This document shows, piece after piece, positions 1 to 7,582 of a DNA stretch of 50,450 nucleotides. The notes under the pieces are model-generated. The model worked only from the letters and a program-made list of their open reading frames with translations, was not told the DNA's origin and ran no database searches. The stretch comes from a virus: IMG/VR virus record IMGVR_UViG_3300017751_000031, positions 1 to 50,450 of that record, one strand, 5' to 3'. How positions within the stretch are numbered: the first letter of the stretch is position 1; every line of letters starts with the position of its first letter. A program made the translations under genes and the position numbers.

Positions 1-282
1 ACCTGCTATTACATTTTGTAATTCACCTTTAAATTCTTTATTTGCAGCCGCCATTGCTTTGGCTTGCTCGCTTCTTTCTTCAGGTGTAGCGTTTTTTAGA
101 TCTAATGTTACGTTTGCTTGTTTTAATTTACCAATAAAAATATTATCTATATTCATGGTTTTTAAACCACCTAGATCTAATCCTTTTAAAACATATCCCT
201 TACCCGCACCAGGTGCACCTGCTAGGATAATAGCTTTAGGTGTATTTACTTGTTCAGTAAGTAGGTCATATAGTTTTATCAT
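1..282 (-). CDS. P-loop kinase-like protein, 3' part cut by window edge
   Basis: The first 94 codons are present and the frame is still open at base 1, so the C-terminal part lies outside the window. A Walker A motif (GAPGAGKG) lies at residues 22-29, preceded by a hydrophobic strand (AIILA), as in small nucleotide or zeta-toxin-like kinases. The substrate cannot be told because the catalytic core and lid are missing. The ATG at 280-282 is chosen because the conserved ATATTTATAA element ends 12 bases upstream and the P-loop sits at a normal distance from this N-terminus. No Shine-Dalgarno sequence is visible. It is the last visible gene of the replication-type block at the left end. P-loop identity is strong; the exact family is inferred. 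Confidence 0.75.
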   Translation of the reverse strand, partial: MIKLYDLLTEQVNTPKAIILAGAPGAGKGYVLKGLDLGGLKTMNIDNIFIGKLKQANVTLDLKNATPEERSEQAKAMAAANKEFKGELQNVIAG

Positions 283-294
283 AAGGACTATTTA

Positions 295-304
295 TTATAA
301 ATAT
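295..304 (-). promoter_or_regulatory. ATATTTATAA element upstream of kinase gene
   Basis: The coding strand reads ATATTTATAATAAATA here, ending 12 bases before the kinase ATG. It is one of eleven copies in the window, each upstream of a gene that follows an intergenic gap. A phage late promoter is the simplest reading. Confidence 0.5.
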
Positions 305-319
305 TAATGACTTTATATA

Positions 320-472
320 TTATACAATAATATTATCATTAAAGAAACGACGATAATCTCTTATTTGCTCAACAAGATACTCATCGATGTGACCTTTTTC
401 AAGAAGGGATTGTAATTTATCATTGAATTCTTTTGTTGGTAAATAGTTGAATGTGTTGAATGTGTTTTGCAT
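320..472 (-). CDS. small hypothetical protein (50 aa)
   Basis: An intact 50-codon ORF runs from ATG at 470-472 to TAA at 320-322. The product begins MQNTFNTFNYLPTKEF and continues into a charged, probably helical segment (LLEKGHIDEYLVEQIRDYRRFF). I do not recognise the family. Support comes from its position: it fills the gap between the PD-(D/E)XK nuclease and the kinase gene, is on the common coding strand, and has a plausible soluble composition with balanced charges. Its start has AT-rich upstream sequence without Shine-Dalgarno, like its neighbours. It could be a chance ORF, but the gap would otherwise be unusually large for this compact genome. Confidence 0.6.
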   Translation of the reverse strand: MQNTFNTFNYLPTKEFNDKLQSLLEKGHIDEYLVEQIRDYRRFFNDNIIV

Positions 473-536
473 AACCTTTATTTTTAATTATTAATACAGG
501 GTAAATATACGCTGAATTTCTAGGGTAGCCAAATTT

Positions 537-1304
537 TTACACGGTTCTCTTTACTGTAGTTTGAAATGAAGTTGTAGCTGGTTTGTGTTTTGGGTTTTCT
601 AGATCAAATAAAGCTTTAACGTTTCCAAAAATATTTAAATTTTCTTCTTGTGTTCTAGGAGACTCATATATTTCCCAGTTTTTACCTTTTAAACGTTTTC
701 CACTTTTATCTTCGCCCCTTGATTTAGATTTTAACCATAGTACACCTATACGGTCAGCTTTTTTACCAAAACATTCTTCATAACATTTAGCATAAACCGC
801 ACCTTGTAAGTCATATGTAGTTTGCAAGTGGTTTGATGTTTTAAAGTCAATAACCCATAATTCACCATCAATTTCACAAATACAATCTACAGTACCAGCT
901 ATTTTTAATTTATCTGAGAATAAATGGGTTTCTGTTTCAATTAAAGTTGGTTTATAGGTTTCCCAAAAGTCCACAAAACGTAAAAACATTTTCCAGATAT
1001 CAGGGTGCATTGTAGGATTACCTTTTTCATTAAGAAAATTCATCTCTTTACCTTCGAAGTACTCTTCTATTAATTCGTGTACTTGGGTACCTTCTTCAGA
1101 TGCTTTTTTAACAATCCAATCTGCACTATATCCCACTTTTTTAAGCCAATCTTCAAAATGGCGTCCTTTAGGATATGCTTGTAAAACATATGTTACAGAT
1201 GGATAATATTCTCCATTACGTCTATAATAGCGTGAGTCCGGTAGTGTGATCTGTTTGTGGTCATCCGAGATCTCAAGGATCCGGGCATATTTCTTCTTAA
1301 TCAT
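537..1304 (-). CDS. PD-(D/E)XK (RecB/Cas4-like) nuclease
   Basis: The 255-residue product carries the hallmarks of RecB-family PD-(D/E)XK nucleases: a His-containing helix (HELIEEYFEG, from residue 76), the motif II aspartate in AGTVD (D140), the catalytic D-x-K in VIDFKTS (residues 153-155), and a QxxxY motif (QGAVY, 167-171). Such enzymes cut DNA ends with Mg2+ in recombination, repair or host DNA degradation. The long N-terminal part (1-70) is aromatic and basic and may bind DNA. The start ATG overlaps the primase stop (ATGA, 4 bases), so the two are probably translationally coupled. This is a single-domain protein with no helicase part. The nuclease superfamily is well supported; its exact role is not known. 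Confidence 0.85.
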   Translation of the reverse strand: MIKKKYARILEISDDHKQITLPDSRYYRRNGEYYPSVTYVLQAYPKGRHFEDWLKKVGYSADWIVKKASEEGTQVHELIEEYFEGKEMNFLNEKGNPTMHPDIWKMFLRFVDFWETYKPTLIETETHLFSDKLKIAGTVDCICEIDGELWVIDFKTSNHLQTTYDLQGAVYAKCYEECFGKKADRIGVLWLKSKSRGEDKSGKRLKGKNWEIYESPRTQEENLNIFGNVKALFDLENPKHKPATTSFQTTVKRTV

Positions 1305-2230
1305 AAAGCTAGTTTCCTTTCCAATAAACCAGAATAGGTAAGTGGTTGGGTAGTTTGAATTAATTTAGTGAAATTAACAAAGCCCATTTCACTCGGGTCT
1401 TTATCCTGTAAATCTACAAGATAGACTTCTTTACCTTCTGCCATTAGATTTTCACAAAAGCGTAAAGCTTGTTTAATTGCATCCTTATCTAATGCAATGT
1501 AAATTTTGTCTACAACTGAAGTAACTATTCGTTTCATTAAGCTACTTTGAATATTTTTTCCTAATAATGGTATAGCATTTCGTTTTATAGCAATAGCATC
1601 AAATAGTCCTTCACATATTACAATTGGTATATTCCAATTAATTAAATGTTCATTTGGAATTATATCTCTACTTACTGAAGGATTTCTATATTTTATATAT
1701 GGTTCTTTTTCAAATGAACGGGCTGTAAAATAATTTATACTACCATCTTGATTATAAGTGGGAATAATAATCATGTTTTTATATTTCCCTTTTTTACAAT
1801 AACCTATATTATATTTTAAAATATCGTATTTACTAATATTTCTACGTTTTAAATAGACCAATGCATGACGAGCAGATATATCGCTTAAATCACCAGTAGA
1901 TAGACAAATGTATTCATTAGGTAATGCAATACTATATTCAACTTTAGTTTCTTTAATTGACTTAGAAGTTTTAACTAATGACTTTAATTCTGTAAACTTT
2001 TTAGCTTCTACTTTAAGTTGTTTGAATAGGTTATATATAGTAGTACCTCTAGCATTACAAGCCCAACAATGCCAAGGGTTTTTACCTTCGCGATTTTCTG
2101 TCAAATTAACCTCAAGCTTAGGTTTATGGTGATGACAGAAAGGGCAATGATAAGCATAGTTGTTTCGAGCAGTAGATTTGCCCGATCCTAATACAGAATT
2201 AACTAAGTTAACTAATAACTGATTTACCAT
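1301..2230 (-). CDS. gp61: DnaG-type DNA primase, T4 gp61-like
   Basis: The 309-residue protein has an N-terminal zinc ribbon (C29, C32, C55, C58: CPFC and CWAC) for template recognition, and a TOPRIM domain with EGLFDA (E207, D211) and DKD (D248, D250), the acidic residues that bind catalytic metals. It would make RNA primers for lagging-strand synthesis with the replicative helicase. Length and domain order match T4 gp61 (about 340 residues), and no helicase domain is fused, unlike T7 gp4. It lies 18 bases downstream of the GIY-YIG gene and overlaps the downstream nuclease start by 4 bases, indicating one transcript. The primase call is strong; equivalence to gene 61 is by family and phage type. 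Confidence 0.9.
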   Translation of the reverse strand: MVNQLLVNLVNSVLGSGKSTARNNYAYHCPFCHHHKPKLEVNLTENREGKNPWHCWACNARGTTIYNLFKQLKVEAKKFTELKSLVKTSKSIKETKVEYSIALPNEYICLSTGDLSDISARHALVYLKRRNISKYDILKYNIGYCKKGKYKNMIIIPTYNQDGSINYFTARSFEKEPYIKYRNPSVSRDIIPNEHLINWNIPIVICEGLFDAIAIKRNAIPLLGKNIQSSLMKRIVTSVVDKIYIALDKDAIKQALRFCENLMAEGKEVYLVDLQDKDPSEMGFVNFTKLIQTTQPLTYSGLLERKLAL

Positions 2231-2248
2231 ACATGGTAATATACAAAA

Positions 2249-2731
2249 CTAATCTTTGTTTTCAAAAATATCTTCAAAATCTACTTCAAAAAAATCTTTA
2301 CTATAAAATTTTCCTAAAATATTATCATTAAAATATTCCTCAGGTTTTTCTAATACCTGATATATCATTTGGTATTGTACTTCGTAATATGTAAGTAATT
2401 TTTTGGATGGGGCGAATTTAAGTATTTCACGTTGGAATGCATCGGGTCCATCTTCTTGTAGTATTTGTTTAATACCTGCTTGAGAGCCATAATATGTTTT
2501 CCAATCTGATTCTTTAACTGCAAGTTTGTAGGATGGTCTTCTACCTACTACATGTTCCATTTTAGCGAGTTCACGTTTTCCTATTTTCATTTTTTTAGTA
2601 TGATATAGGACTTTTTTCCCAATGTAAGCTTTACCTGTTGCTTTATGAGTAGTCATATAAACAAAGCCGTAAGTATTTTCAGGGAATTGAGAGATATCTC
2701 CTATTTCGTTTTGATTATAGGTCCAACTCAT
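2249..2731 (-). CDS. GIY-YIG family nuclease
   Basis: The 160-residue product has the GIY-YIG core: GFVY at residues 22-25 and YIG at 36-38, followed by a basic helix and a candidate metal-binding glutamate (E117, in TYYEVQYQ). The segment WKTYYGS (77-83) followed by IKQILQEDGPDAF is also typical of phage members of the family. These enzymes make nicks or breaks in DNA; phage versions are often Seg-like homing endonucleases but some are repair nucleases. There is no separate DNA-binding zinc-finger or helix-turn-helix domain, so homing is not shown. A variant of the ATATTTATAA element (ending in C) lies 15 bases before the ATG, so a new transcript for the replication block may start here. Confidence 0.75.
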   Translation of the reverse strand: MSWTYNQNEIGDISQFPENTYGFVYMTTHKATGKAYIGKKVLYHTKKMKIGKRELAKMEHVVGRRPSYKLAVKESDWKTYYGSQAGIKQILQEDGPDAFQREILKFAPSKKLLTYYEVQYQMIYQVLEKPEEYFNDNILGKFYSKDFFEVDFEDIFENKD

Positions 2732-2746
2732 AAAAAAAGTGTTTAA

Positions 2747-2756
2747 GTATAAATAT
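2747..2756 (-). promoter_or_regulatory. ATATTTATAC element upstream of GIY-YIG gene
   Basis: The coding strand reads ATATTTATAC, a one-base variant of the repeated element, 15 bases before the start. It touches the stop codon of the upstream adhesin gene, so it would start a new transcript at the boundary between tail and replication genes. Confidence 0.45.
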
Positions 2757-3796
2757 TATAAAGCATATGAAATCATAGAACCAGTATTTGGACTAGCAGG
2801 AGTACCTGGAGTTCCTGGGCCTGCTGTAAATTCAGTTGTCCAATTTATAGTTGAAGGAGTTCCTCCTCCTGCTGTTAATCCTCCATTTGCTGTTCCTCCT
2901 CCTCCCATTAAACATCTAGCAGAAGGCATATTAGTTGCTGCTGACCAAGAAGTACCATTATAAGTTTCTACACAGTTTCTAATTGAAGAGGGGGTTGAAG
3001 CTCCACCATAAGCAACTGTAGAATTTTGGGTTCCGGCTGTTACCCCACAAGCTCTAGCAATAATCATATTTCCACCACCCGACCAAGAAGTGCCATTGTA
3101 TTCTTCAGTACAAGTTATAGAACTACCTGCGGTACCACCTGATTTTATTGTAGCATTTTGAGAACCTTGTCCAAAAGGAATACAAGCCCCTTGATTAGAA
3201 CTAGTTCCTGTAGTCCAAGAAGTACCATTGTATTCAGAAACAGAACTAGCTGCACCATTACCCCCAAATTGTACAGCAGCATTTTGTGTTCCTGCTGCTG
3301 ATAATTGGCTTTTATTGAAAGGGGTTGCCCCTCCAGTACTCCAACTAGTACCATTATATTCTTGGGTACATCTATTTATTCCACCAACTGGTGATTGATT
3401 ATATCCTGAAATCATTAATCCTGCATTTTGAGTACCTGCACCCGCACCTACTTGCTGACCAATAATTAAAGCACCACCTGTAGACCAAGCACTTCCATTA
3501 TACTCTTCAGTACATCTATTGTTTGGGGAAAACCCACCCATAACTGTCATAGAATTTTGAGTACCACATTTAGTACCACTTAAAGCTGCTCTAGAAACAC
3601 TAAGATTTCCACCACTAGACCAATTTAATCCTCCAGGTACAGCAGGTGTACCTGGTGTAGCTCCACCCCATTCAGTAACACTAACATTGATTTGATTGCT
3701 AGCTGTATTAAACCACATAAGGCCCATAGATGATGTATTTTCAACTTTAGGTAATTCAAAAGATCCACTTATAATAGTAAACTGTAGCTCTGCCAT
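2756..3796 (-). CDS. kelch-like repeat tail adhesin (346 aa)
   Basis: After an N-terminal segment with the GLMWFN motif (about residues 24-29), shared in form with the next two upstream genes, the protein contains about six repeats of 40-48 residues. Each combines EYNGTSWSTGG with GTQNAAVQFGG-like strands. This layout resembles a kelch/galactose-oxidase beta-propeller. Short GTPGTP linkers flank the repeat region. It is probably a virion surface protein, possibly a receptor-binding tip. It ends the adhesin block; its ATG follows the stop of the 3798-4880 gene region by one base on the coding strand. The fold is inferred from repeat pattern only; no catalytic residues were identified. Confidence 0.65.
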   Translation of the reverse strand: MAELQFTIISGSFELPKVENTSSMGLMWFNTASNQINVSVTEWGGATPGTPAVPGGLNWSSGGNLSVSRAALSGTKCGTQNSMTVMGGFSPNNRCTEEYNGSAWSTGGALIIGQQVGAGAGTQNAGLMISGYNQSPVGGINRCTQEYNGTSWSTGGATPFNKSQLSAAGTQNAAVQFGGNGAASSVSEYNGTSWTTGTSSNQGACIPFGQGSQNATIKSGGTAGSSITCTEEYNGTSWSGGGNMIIARACGVTAGTQNSTVAYGGASTPSSIRNCVETYNGTSWSAATNMPSARCLMGGGGTANGGLTAGGGTPSTINWTTEFTAGPGTPGTPASPNTGSMISYAL

Positions 3797-3797
3797 T

Positions 3798-4880
3798 TTA
3801 TATTAGATTTATTGATCCGGTTACTATTGAATAAGTTCCTGGTGTTCCTGGTGTTCCTGGGCCTGAAATATATTGATATGTAGCACTAGTAGGGGTAGAA
3901 CCACCAGTAAATCCTGTAGCTATAAAAGCATTACCTATTTCACCAGAAGTAGCATTTCGTGTTGATGCTGGGCCTGGGGGTTGGTCGGTTGTTGTCCAAG
4001 TACTCCCATTGTAACAATACATACGAGCAAGAGTAGGAGCTCCATTGATTTGAAATGTAGAATTTTGTGATCCTTGAACTCCTAAACCTTGACCATAAGG
4101 ACTATTTTGAAGTAAATTCCCTCCACTACTCCAACTAGAACCATTATATTCATTAGTACAGGCATTACCTGATATACCTGATCCAGCCTGGGATAAACCT
4201 GCATTTTGAGTACCTGCTGCCCCTACATTATATCTGCCTGCTGGGAGGTTACCACCATTAGACCAAGAAGTACCATTAAATTCTCTAGTACCCGTTAATT
4301 TAGTAGTAGTATTAGGATGAAATCCTCCAAAAGCTAAAGCTGAATTTGTTGTTCCTGTTTGACCTGCAGCTGCGTGGTAAGCTGGTAGTGCTTGTTGGGT
4401 ACTCCAAGTAGACCCATCATATTCTTCTACACACAATCTACGTGAGGTTGAAGGACCAGCACCTCCTACTGCTAACGCTGCGGGTTGAGATCCTGCTATT
4501 TGGGCTCCCATTCTTCTAGCATTAATCAAACTTCCTCCGGCAGACCAAGTAGAACCATCATATTCTTGTGAGCTAGCATTATATATATTAGAGGGAGAAC
4601 ACGTACCCCCTGCTATTAAACCTGCGGTTGCATTTCCTGCACCTCCTGGATCATAATTTGCAGTAATTACATTTCCCCCAGTACTCCATCCTGATCCTCC
4701 TGGTGTGCCAGGTGTACCTGGAGTGAAACTACAAAAAGTATATTTTATAGAAGAAGTTGAATTTACATCAGAACCACAATTAAACCACATAGCTCCTGCT
4801 GAGCTAGTGGTGTAAGATTTATTTTGACCTAATATTAATGAGCCTGAATAGTCTAATGATGCTGAAATAAGTATTGCCAT
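3798..4880 (-). CDS. kelch-like repeat tail adhesin (360 aa)
   Basis: This is a paralogue in architecture of the downstream 346-residue protein. It has an N-terminal segment with AGAMWFN, then GTPGTPGG, about six EY(N/D)GS(T/S)W repeats with a period near 45 residues, and a closing GPGTPGTPGT linker. The repeat units carry alternating Trp, Gly-Gly and Asn-Gly turns expected for propeller blades. It is probably a tail-tip or fibre adhesin. It is separated by a single base from both neighbours, so the three genes are certainly one transcription unit. Family known in general from uncultured phages; the propeller fold and receptor role are inferred. Confidence 0.65.
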   Translation of the reverse strand: MAILISASLDYSGSLILGQNKSYTTSSAGAMWFNCGSDVNSTSSIKYTFCSFTPGTPGTPGGSGWSTGGNVITANYDPGGAGNATAGLIAGGTCSPSNIYNASSQEYDGSTWSAGGSLINARRMGAQIAGSQPAALAVGGAGPSTSRRLCVEEYDGSTWSTQQALPAYHAAAGQTGTTNSALAFGGFHPNTTTKLTGTREFNGTSWSNGGNLPAGRYNVGAAGTQNAGLSQAGSGISGNACTNEYNGSSWSSGGNLLQNSPYGQGLGVQGSQNSTFQINGAPTLARMYCYNGSTWTTTDQPPGPASTRNATSGEIGNAFIATGFTGGSTPTSATYQYISGPGTPGTPGTYSIVTGSINLI

Positions 4881-4881
4881 T

Positions 4882-5964
4882 TTATACTGCTGTTATAGTT
4901 ACATATCCATGAGTTCCTACTGCTGCTGAAGTTATAATGGAAGTAACTCCACTCGATAAGTTATTTATACTACCTCCTCCTGTACCTCCAGATAAAGAAT
5001 TACAAGAACATGATGGTAAACCACCGCCACATCCACCTGTATATCCTCCCCCACCACCTGCTGAATAGGGTCCTGAAGCTCCACCTCCACCAAATCCTCC
5101 ATCTTTATATGATAAATTACCTCCATTAGGTAAAGAAGAATTTATTTGTTCACCACCCCCTCCACTTTGTTCATCGGTACCACCTCCAAGCCAGCCTCCT
5201 CCTCCATTACCTGAGTTTACACATCCACCAGCTACTAGGCCTCCATAACCTGTAGTAGGAACTGCAGAATTTGGAGATCCAGCAGAAGCTAAAGATCCTT
5301 GGGTTGTTTGGGCATTTCCAGCATCAACACCTGTTGATCCTCCTCCACCACCTCCTGCTATTGCTATAATAGTGCCAGTAGAATTACCTGCAATAGTTCC
5401 AAAAGATACAGCTGTTGCTCCTCCTCCTCCACCACCAGCACCACTACATGTACCAGCTCCATTAATTCCTACTTGACCTACAACTATTCTTACTACATCA
5501 CCTGAGGATAAAGTGTATGTACCTGTACATCTTGCAGGTTTACCATAAGTTGAATCTCCACCACCTCTTCCTCCAGTTGCTCCTTGAATTGTGAATGAAT
5601 AATTTCCATCTGAGGGGACAGTCCAAAATTGAATTCCATTATTTACAGTAAAATACCCAGATAAAAAAGCTTGACCACTATATGCGGTTTGACAATTTGA
5701 TAAAGAAGGTCCTGAATATCCAGTAGTTGATGCATTAGTAAAAGTATTAGAAGTAAATTCATATAAAGAAGGAGCTGAACCTGATGAACTGGGGGAAGAA
5801 TTACCTAATTCTTTAGCAATAATGCCATCACCACTCCACCCACTGTATTCAAATACAGAAGAGGAATCATTAAACCAAATATAACCTACATCTGTAGTAT
5901 TAGAAGCAGTTGGAAAAACAAATGATGATGATTCATCTATTTGTAATGATTGTAACTCAGCCAT
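4882..5964 (-). CDS. glycine-rich (ALK-like polyglycine) tail adhesin
   Basis: The N-terminal part has MAELQ and VGYIWFN, matching the other two adhesins. From about residue 120 the sequence becomes a glycine-rich domain: strands with GNYSFTIQGATGGRGGG, VVRIVVGQVG, then GGGGGGATAVSF and IIAIAGGGGGGS. This order closely parallels the glycine-rich domain of the ALK receptor family, and long Gly tracts also build the polyglycine-helix tips of phage adhesins such as S16 gp38. The expected role is receptor binding at the fibre or tail tip. Four Cys lie in the last third (CGGG, CSCN). The ATATTTATAA element lies 19 bases upstream, so this gene likely heads the adhesin transcript. The domain call is by motif order; target unknown. 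Confidence 0.7.
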   Translation of the reverse strand: MAELQSLQIDESSSFVFPTASNTTDVGYIWFNDSSSVFEYSGWSGDGIIAKELGNSSPSSSGSAPSLYEFTSNTFTNASTTGYSGPSLSNCQTAYSGQAFLSGYFTVNNGIQFWTVPSDGNYSFTIQGATGGRGGGDSTYGKPARCTGTYTLSSGDVVRIVVGQVGINGAGTCSGAGGGGGGATAVSFGTIAGNSTGTIIAIAGGGGGGSTGVDAGNAQTTQGSLASAGSPNSAVPTTGYGGLVAGGCVNSGNGGGGWLGGGTDEQSGGGGEQINSSLPNGGNLSYKDGGFGGGGASGPYSAGGGGGYTGGCGGGLPSCSCNSLSGGTGGGSINNLSSGVTSIITSAAVGTHGYVTITAV

Positions 5965-5983
5965 TTATAAAAAATTTAATTTA

Positions 5984-5993
5984 TTATAAATAT
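5984..5993 (-). promoter_or_regulatory. ATATTTATAA element upstream of Gly-rich adhesin
   Basis: The coding strand reads ATATTTATAATAAATT, 19 bases before the ATG. It separates the glycosyltransferase gene from the three-gene adhesin unit and likely starts that unit. Confidence 0.5.
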
Positions 5994-5999
5994 GGTTTA

Positions 6000-6920
6000 T
6001 CAAATAGAATTTAATATAGTGTTAATATTAAATATTTGCCTTACATCCATATAAGGACATTCATGAATATTATTTTCGAATTGGTAATCAAAAGTATATG
6101 ATCCAATAAGTTGATTAGCTTTTTTAGGTAAAATTGCTTCAATATTTGCATGTAAATCATAACCAAATACTTTAGGTGAAGTACCTACCCATAATACTGT
6201 AGATTTTTTATCTAGAGCAGCAGCAGCATGTTGTAAACAAGAATCAATTAAAACAAGTTTTTCTGCTTTTACTACCAAAGAAAATAATTCCATATTAGAC
6301 ATATTTTGATCCATTCTCTCTACATTATCCAGTGGATACCCCTCTGGTCTTGTTATTTGGATAATATGATAGTGTTGGTAATATTTTTTAACTATTTCTT
6401 GTGCTACCTCTATAGGAATATCTCGAGTCCAAGAATATGAATATTTTTGTCCTTCCATAGGACCACCCCCAGTTTGAATTACCATTATAGGTTTTGGTCT
6501 TTCCCATAATCCTAAAAGCATACCTTGAGGATAATTTGGTAATATAACTGGGAGTTGTTTTTTGTATTCTATATCCATTAAATCACACCAATTATGTACT
6601 AAATGTTTTTTCTTAGTAATATGATCCGATTGATTATATGGTTCATGTTTTGATATAATTACATCTTTTCCTTCAATATAATCTTCGTAAAAATATGGTG
6701 ATTGACCTAATTGGAATATTCTATCTACATCTGGGTTGTTTAAAAATACTTCAGGCCAAGAAGTAACCATTATTAATTTGCGATCAGGATATTTTTTCTT
6801 TATATCCCTTATTAAAGAAGTTCCAGCTACATTTTTACCTAAACCTCCTTGAATATGCCAAATAAAGTATTTTTCTTCAGATTTAGGGAGATGGGCTTTA
6901 TATGTGTATCCTTGTTCCAA
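6000..6920 (-). CDS. GT9-like glycosyltransferase (heptosyltransferase fold)
   Basis: The 306-residue product has the two-Rossmann pattern of GT-B enzymes of the ADP-heptose:LPS heptosyltransferase type. The N-terminal loop GGLGKNVAGT (25-34) is followed by a helix and the LIMVTSWPEVFLNNP strand. The C-terminal half has SWTRDIP (163-169), DSCLQHAAAAL (226-236) and WVGTSP (244-249), corresponding to the nucleotide-sugar site. It would transfer a sugar from a nucleotide donor, but the acceptor may be a virion protein, host glycan or DNA. It ends in TGA, 2 bases after the oxygenase stop region, and is the last gene of the five-oxygenase cassette. The family is well supported; donor and acceptor are unknown. 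Confidence 0.75.
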   Translation of the reverse strand: MEQGYTYKAHLPKSEEKYFIWHIQGGLGKNVAGTSLIRDIKKKYPDRKLIMVTSWPEVFLNNPDVDRIFQLGQSPYFYEDYIEGKDVIISKHEPYNQSDHITKKKHLVHNWCDLMDIEYKKQLPVILPNYPQGMLLGLWERPKPIMVIQTGGGPMEGQKYSYSWTRDIPIEVAQEIVKKYYQHYHIIQITRPEGYPLDNVERMDQNMSNMELFSLVVKAEKLVLIDSCLQHAAAALDKKSTVLWVGTSPKVFGYDLHANIEAILPKKANQLIGSYTFDYQFENNIHECPYMDVRQIFNINTILNSI

Positions 6921-6922
6921 TA

Positions 6923-7582
6923 TTAAAATTTTAATTCAGTTAAATCTTCTTCGTTTCCAAATCCTACAGTTGGAACTATATTAAAAGCTAAACTACAACG
7001 AGTAGATTTTGTACTATTTACAGGAACTGAATGATGTAAATAAGAAGGGAATAATAGTAATAAACCAGGGGTGAAATTTATATCAAAAGTTTCCCAAGAA
7101 TATTTAAATGAACGTTTATCAAGCACGGTAGAAGGTCTAATTGCATTAATATGCATCCCACCTGATATTTTATGAAATCTAATAGCAGGAGTCTCAGGTT
7201 CAGGAGTACCAAAATAAAATACTCCTGAAATTAAACTATTAGGGTGGGTATGTTGGGTATGATGTTGGCCTGGGTGTTTGTAAGATAGCCATGATTGACC
7301 AAACTTATAAGATTTATAAGTATACCCTAATTCTTTTCCAAAGTTTTCAGCTGTAGTTAAAAATAATGATTTTAAATCTTTACATTCAGGTTCATCTAAA
7401 ATGTAAGAATTAGAGGACCTGTCTCCATAATTATCAGCATCTACCCCCTCACCCTTTCCTTCGTCACCTTTCATTTTTTGTTTAAAAAACCAAGGAATTA
7501 CACCACTATAACTTTCAGGAATAGTAGTAGTTAGTAATGGGGTTGGGAATAGTTCTAAAATTTGGGTTTCTTGATTAGACAT
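6923..7582 (-). CDS. putative 2OG-Fe(II) oxygenase (2OG-FeII_Oxy_5/TIGR02466-like)
   Basis: The 219-residue protein begins with the LFPTPLL strand typical of this family. It has a QSWLSYKHPG strand, a His-rich metal site (HHTQHTHPNSLISGVFYF, residues 107-124), the distal histidine in PSYLHHSVP (H183/H184) and the co-substrate region RCSLAFN (R195). The family uses 2-oxoglutarate and O2 to hydroxylate a substrate. It is a clear paralogue of the next gene upstream (same QSWLSYK, HPN and FPSYL blocks), and the two overlap by 8 bases. A Lys/Gly/Asp-rich insert (about 36-54) is particular to this copy. The oxygenase family is likely; the substrate is unknown. Confidence 0.75.
   Translation of the reverse strand: MSNQETQILELFPTPLLTTTIPESYSGVIPWFFKQKMKGDEGKGEGVDADNYGDRSSNSYILDEPECKDLKSLFLTTAENFGKELGYTYKSYKFGQSWLSYKHPGQHHTQHTHPNSLISGVFYFGTPEPETPAIRFHKISGGMHINAIRPSTVLDKRSFKYSWETFDINFTPGLLLLFPSYLHHSVPVNSTKSTRCSLAFNIVPTVGFGNEEDLTELKF

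Noticed and set aside
59-307. + strand 82-codon ORF at the left end
   Set aside because: It is antisense to the P-loop kinase frame, which carries a genuine Walker A motif.
473-536. Possible terminator after the PD-(D/E)XK nuclease gene
   Set aside because: The AT-rich gap has no convincing stem followed by a T run on the coding strand.
2168-2188. GSGKST near the primase N-terminus as an ATP-binding P-loop
   Set aside because: There is no preceding beta strand or Walker B partner; the motif lies just before the zinc ribbon and is probably accidental.
2249-2731. Confident call of a mobile homing endonuclease
   Set aside because: GIY-YIG core is present, but no intron, inserted-gene context or DNA-recognition domain is visible, so only the nuclease family is given.
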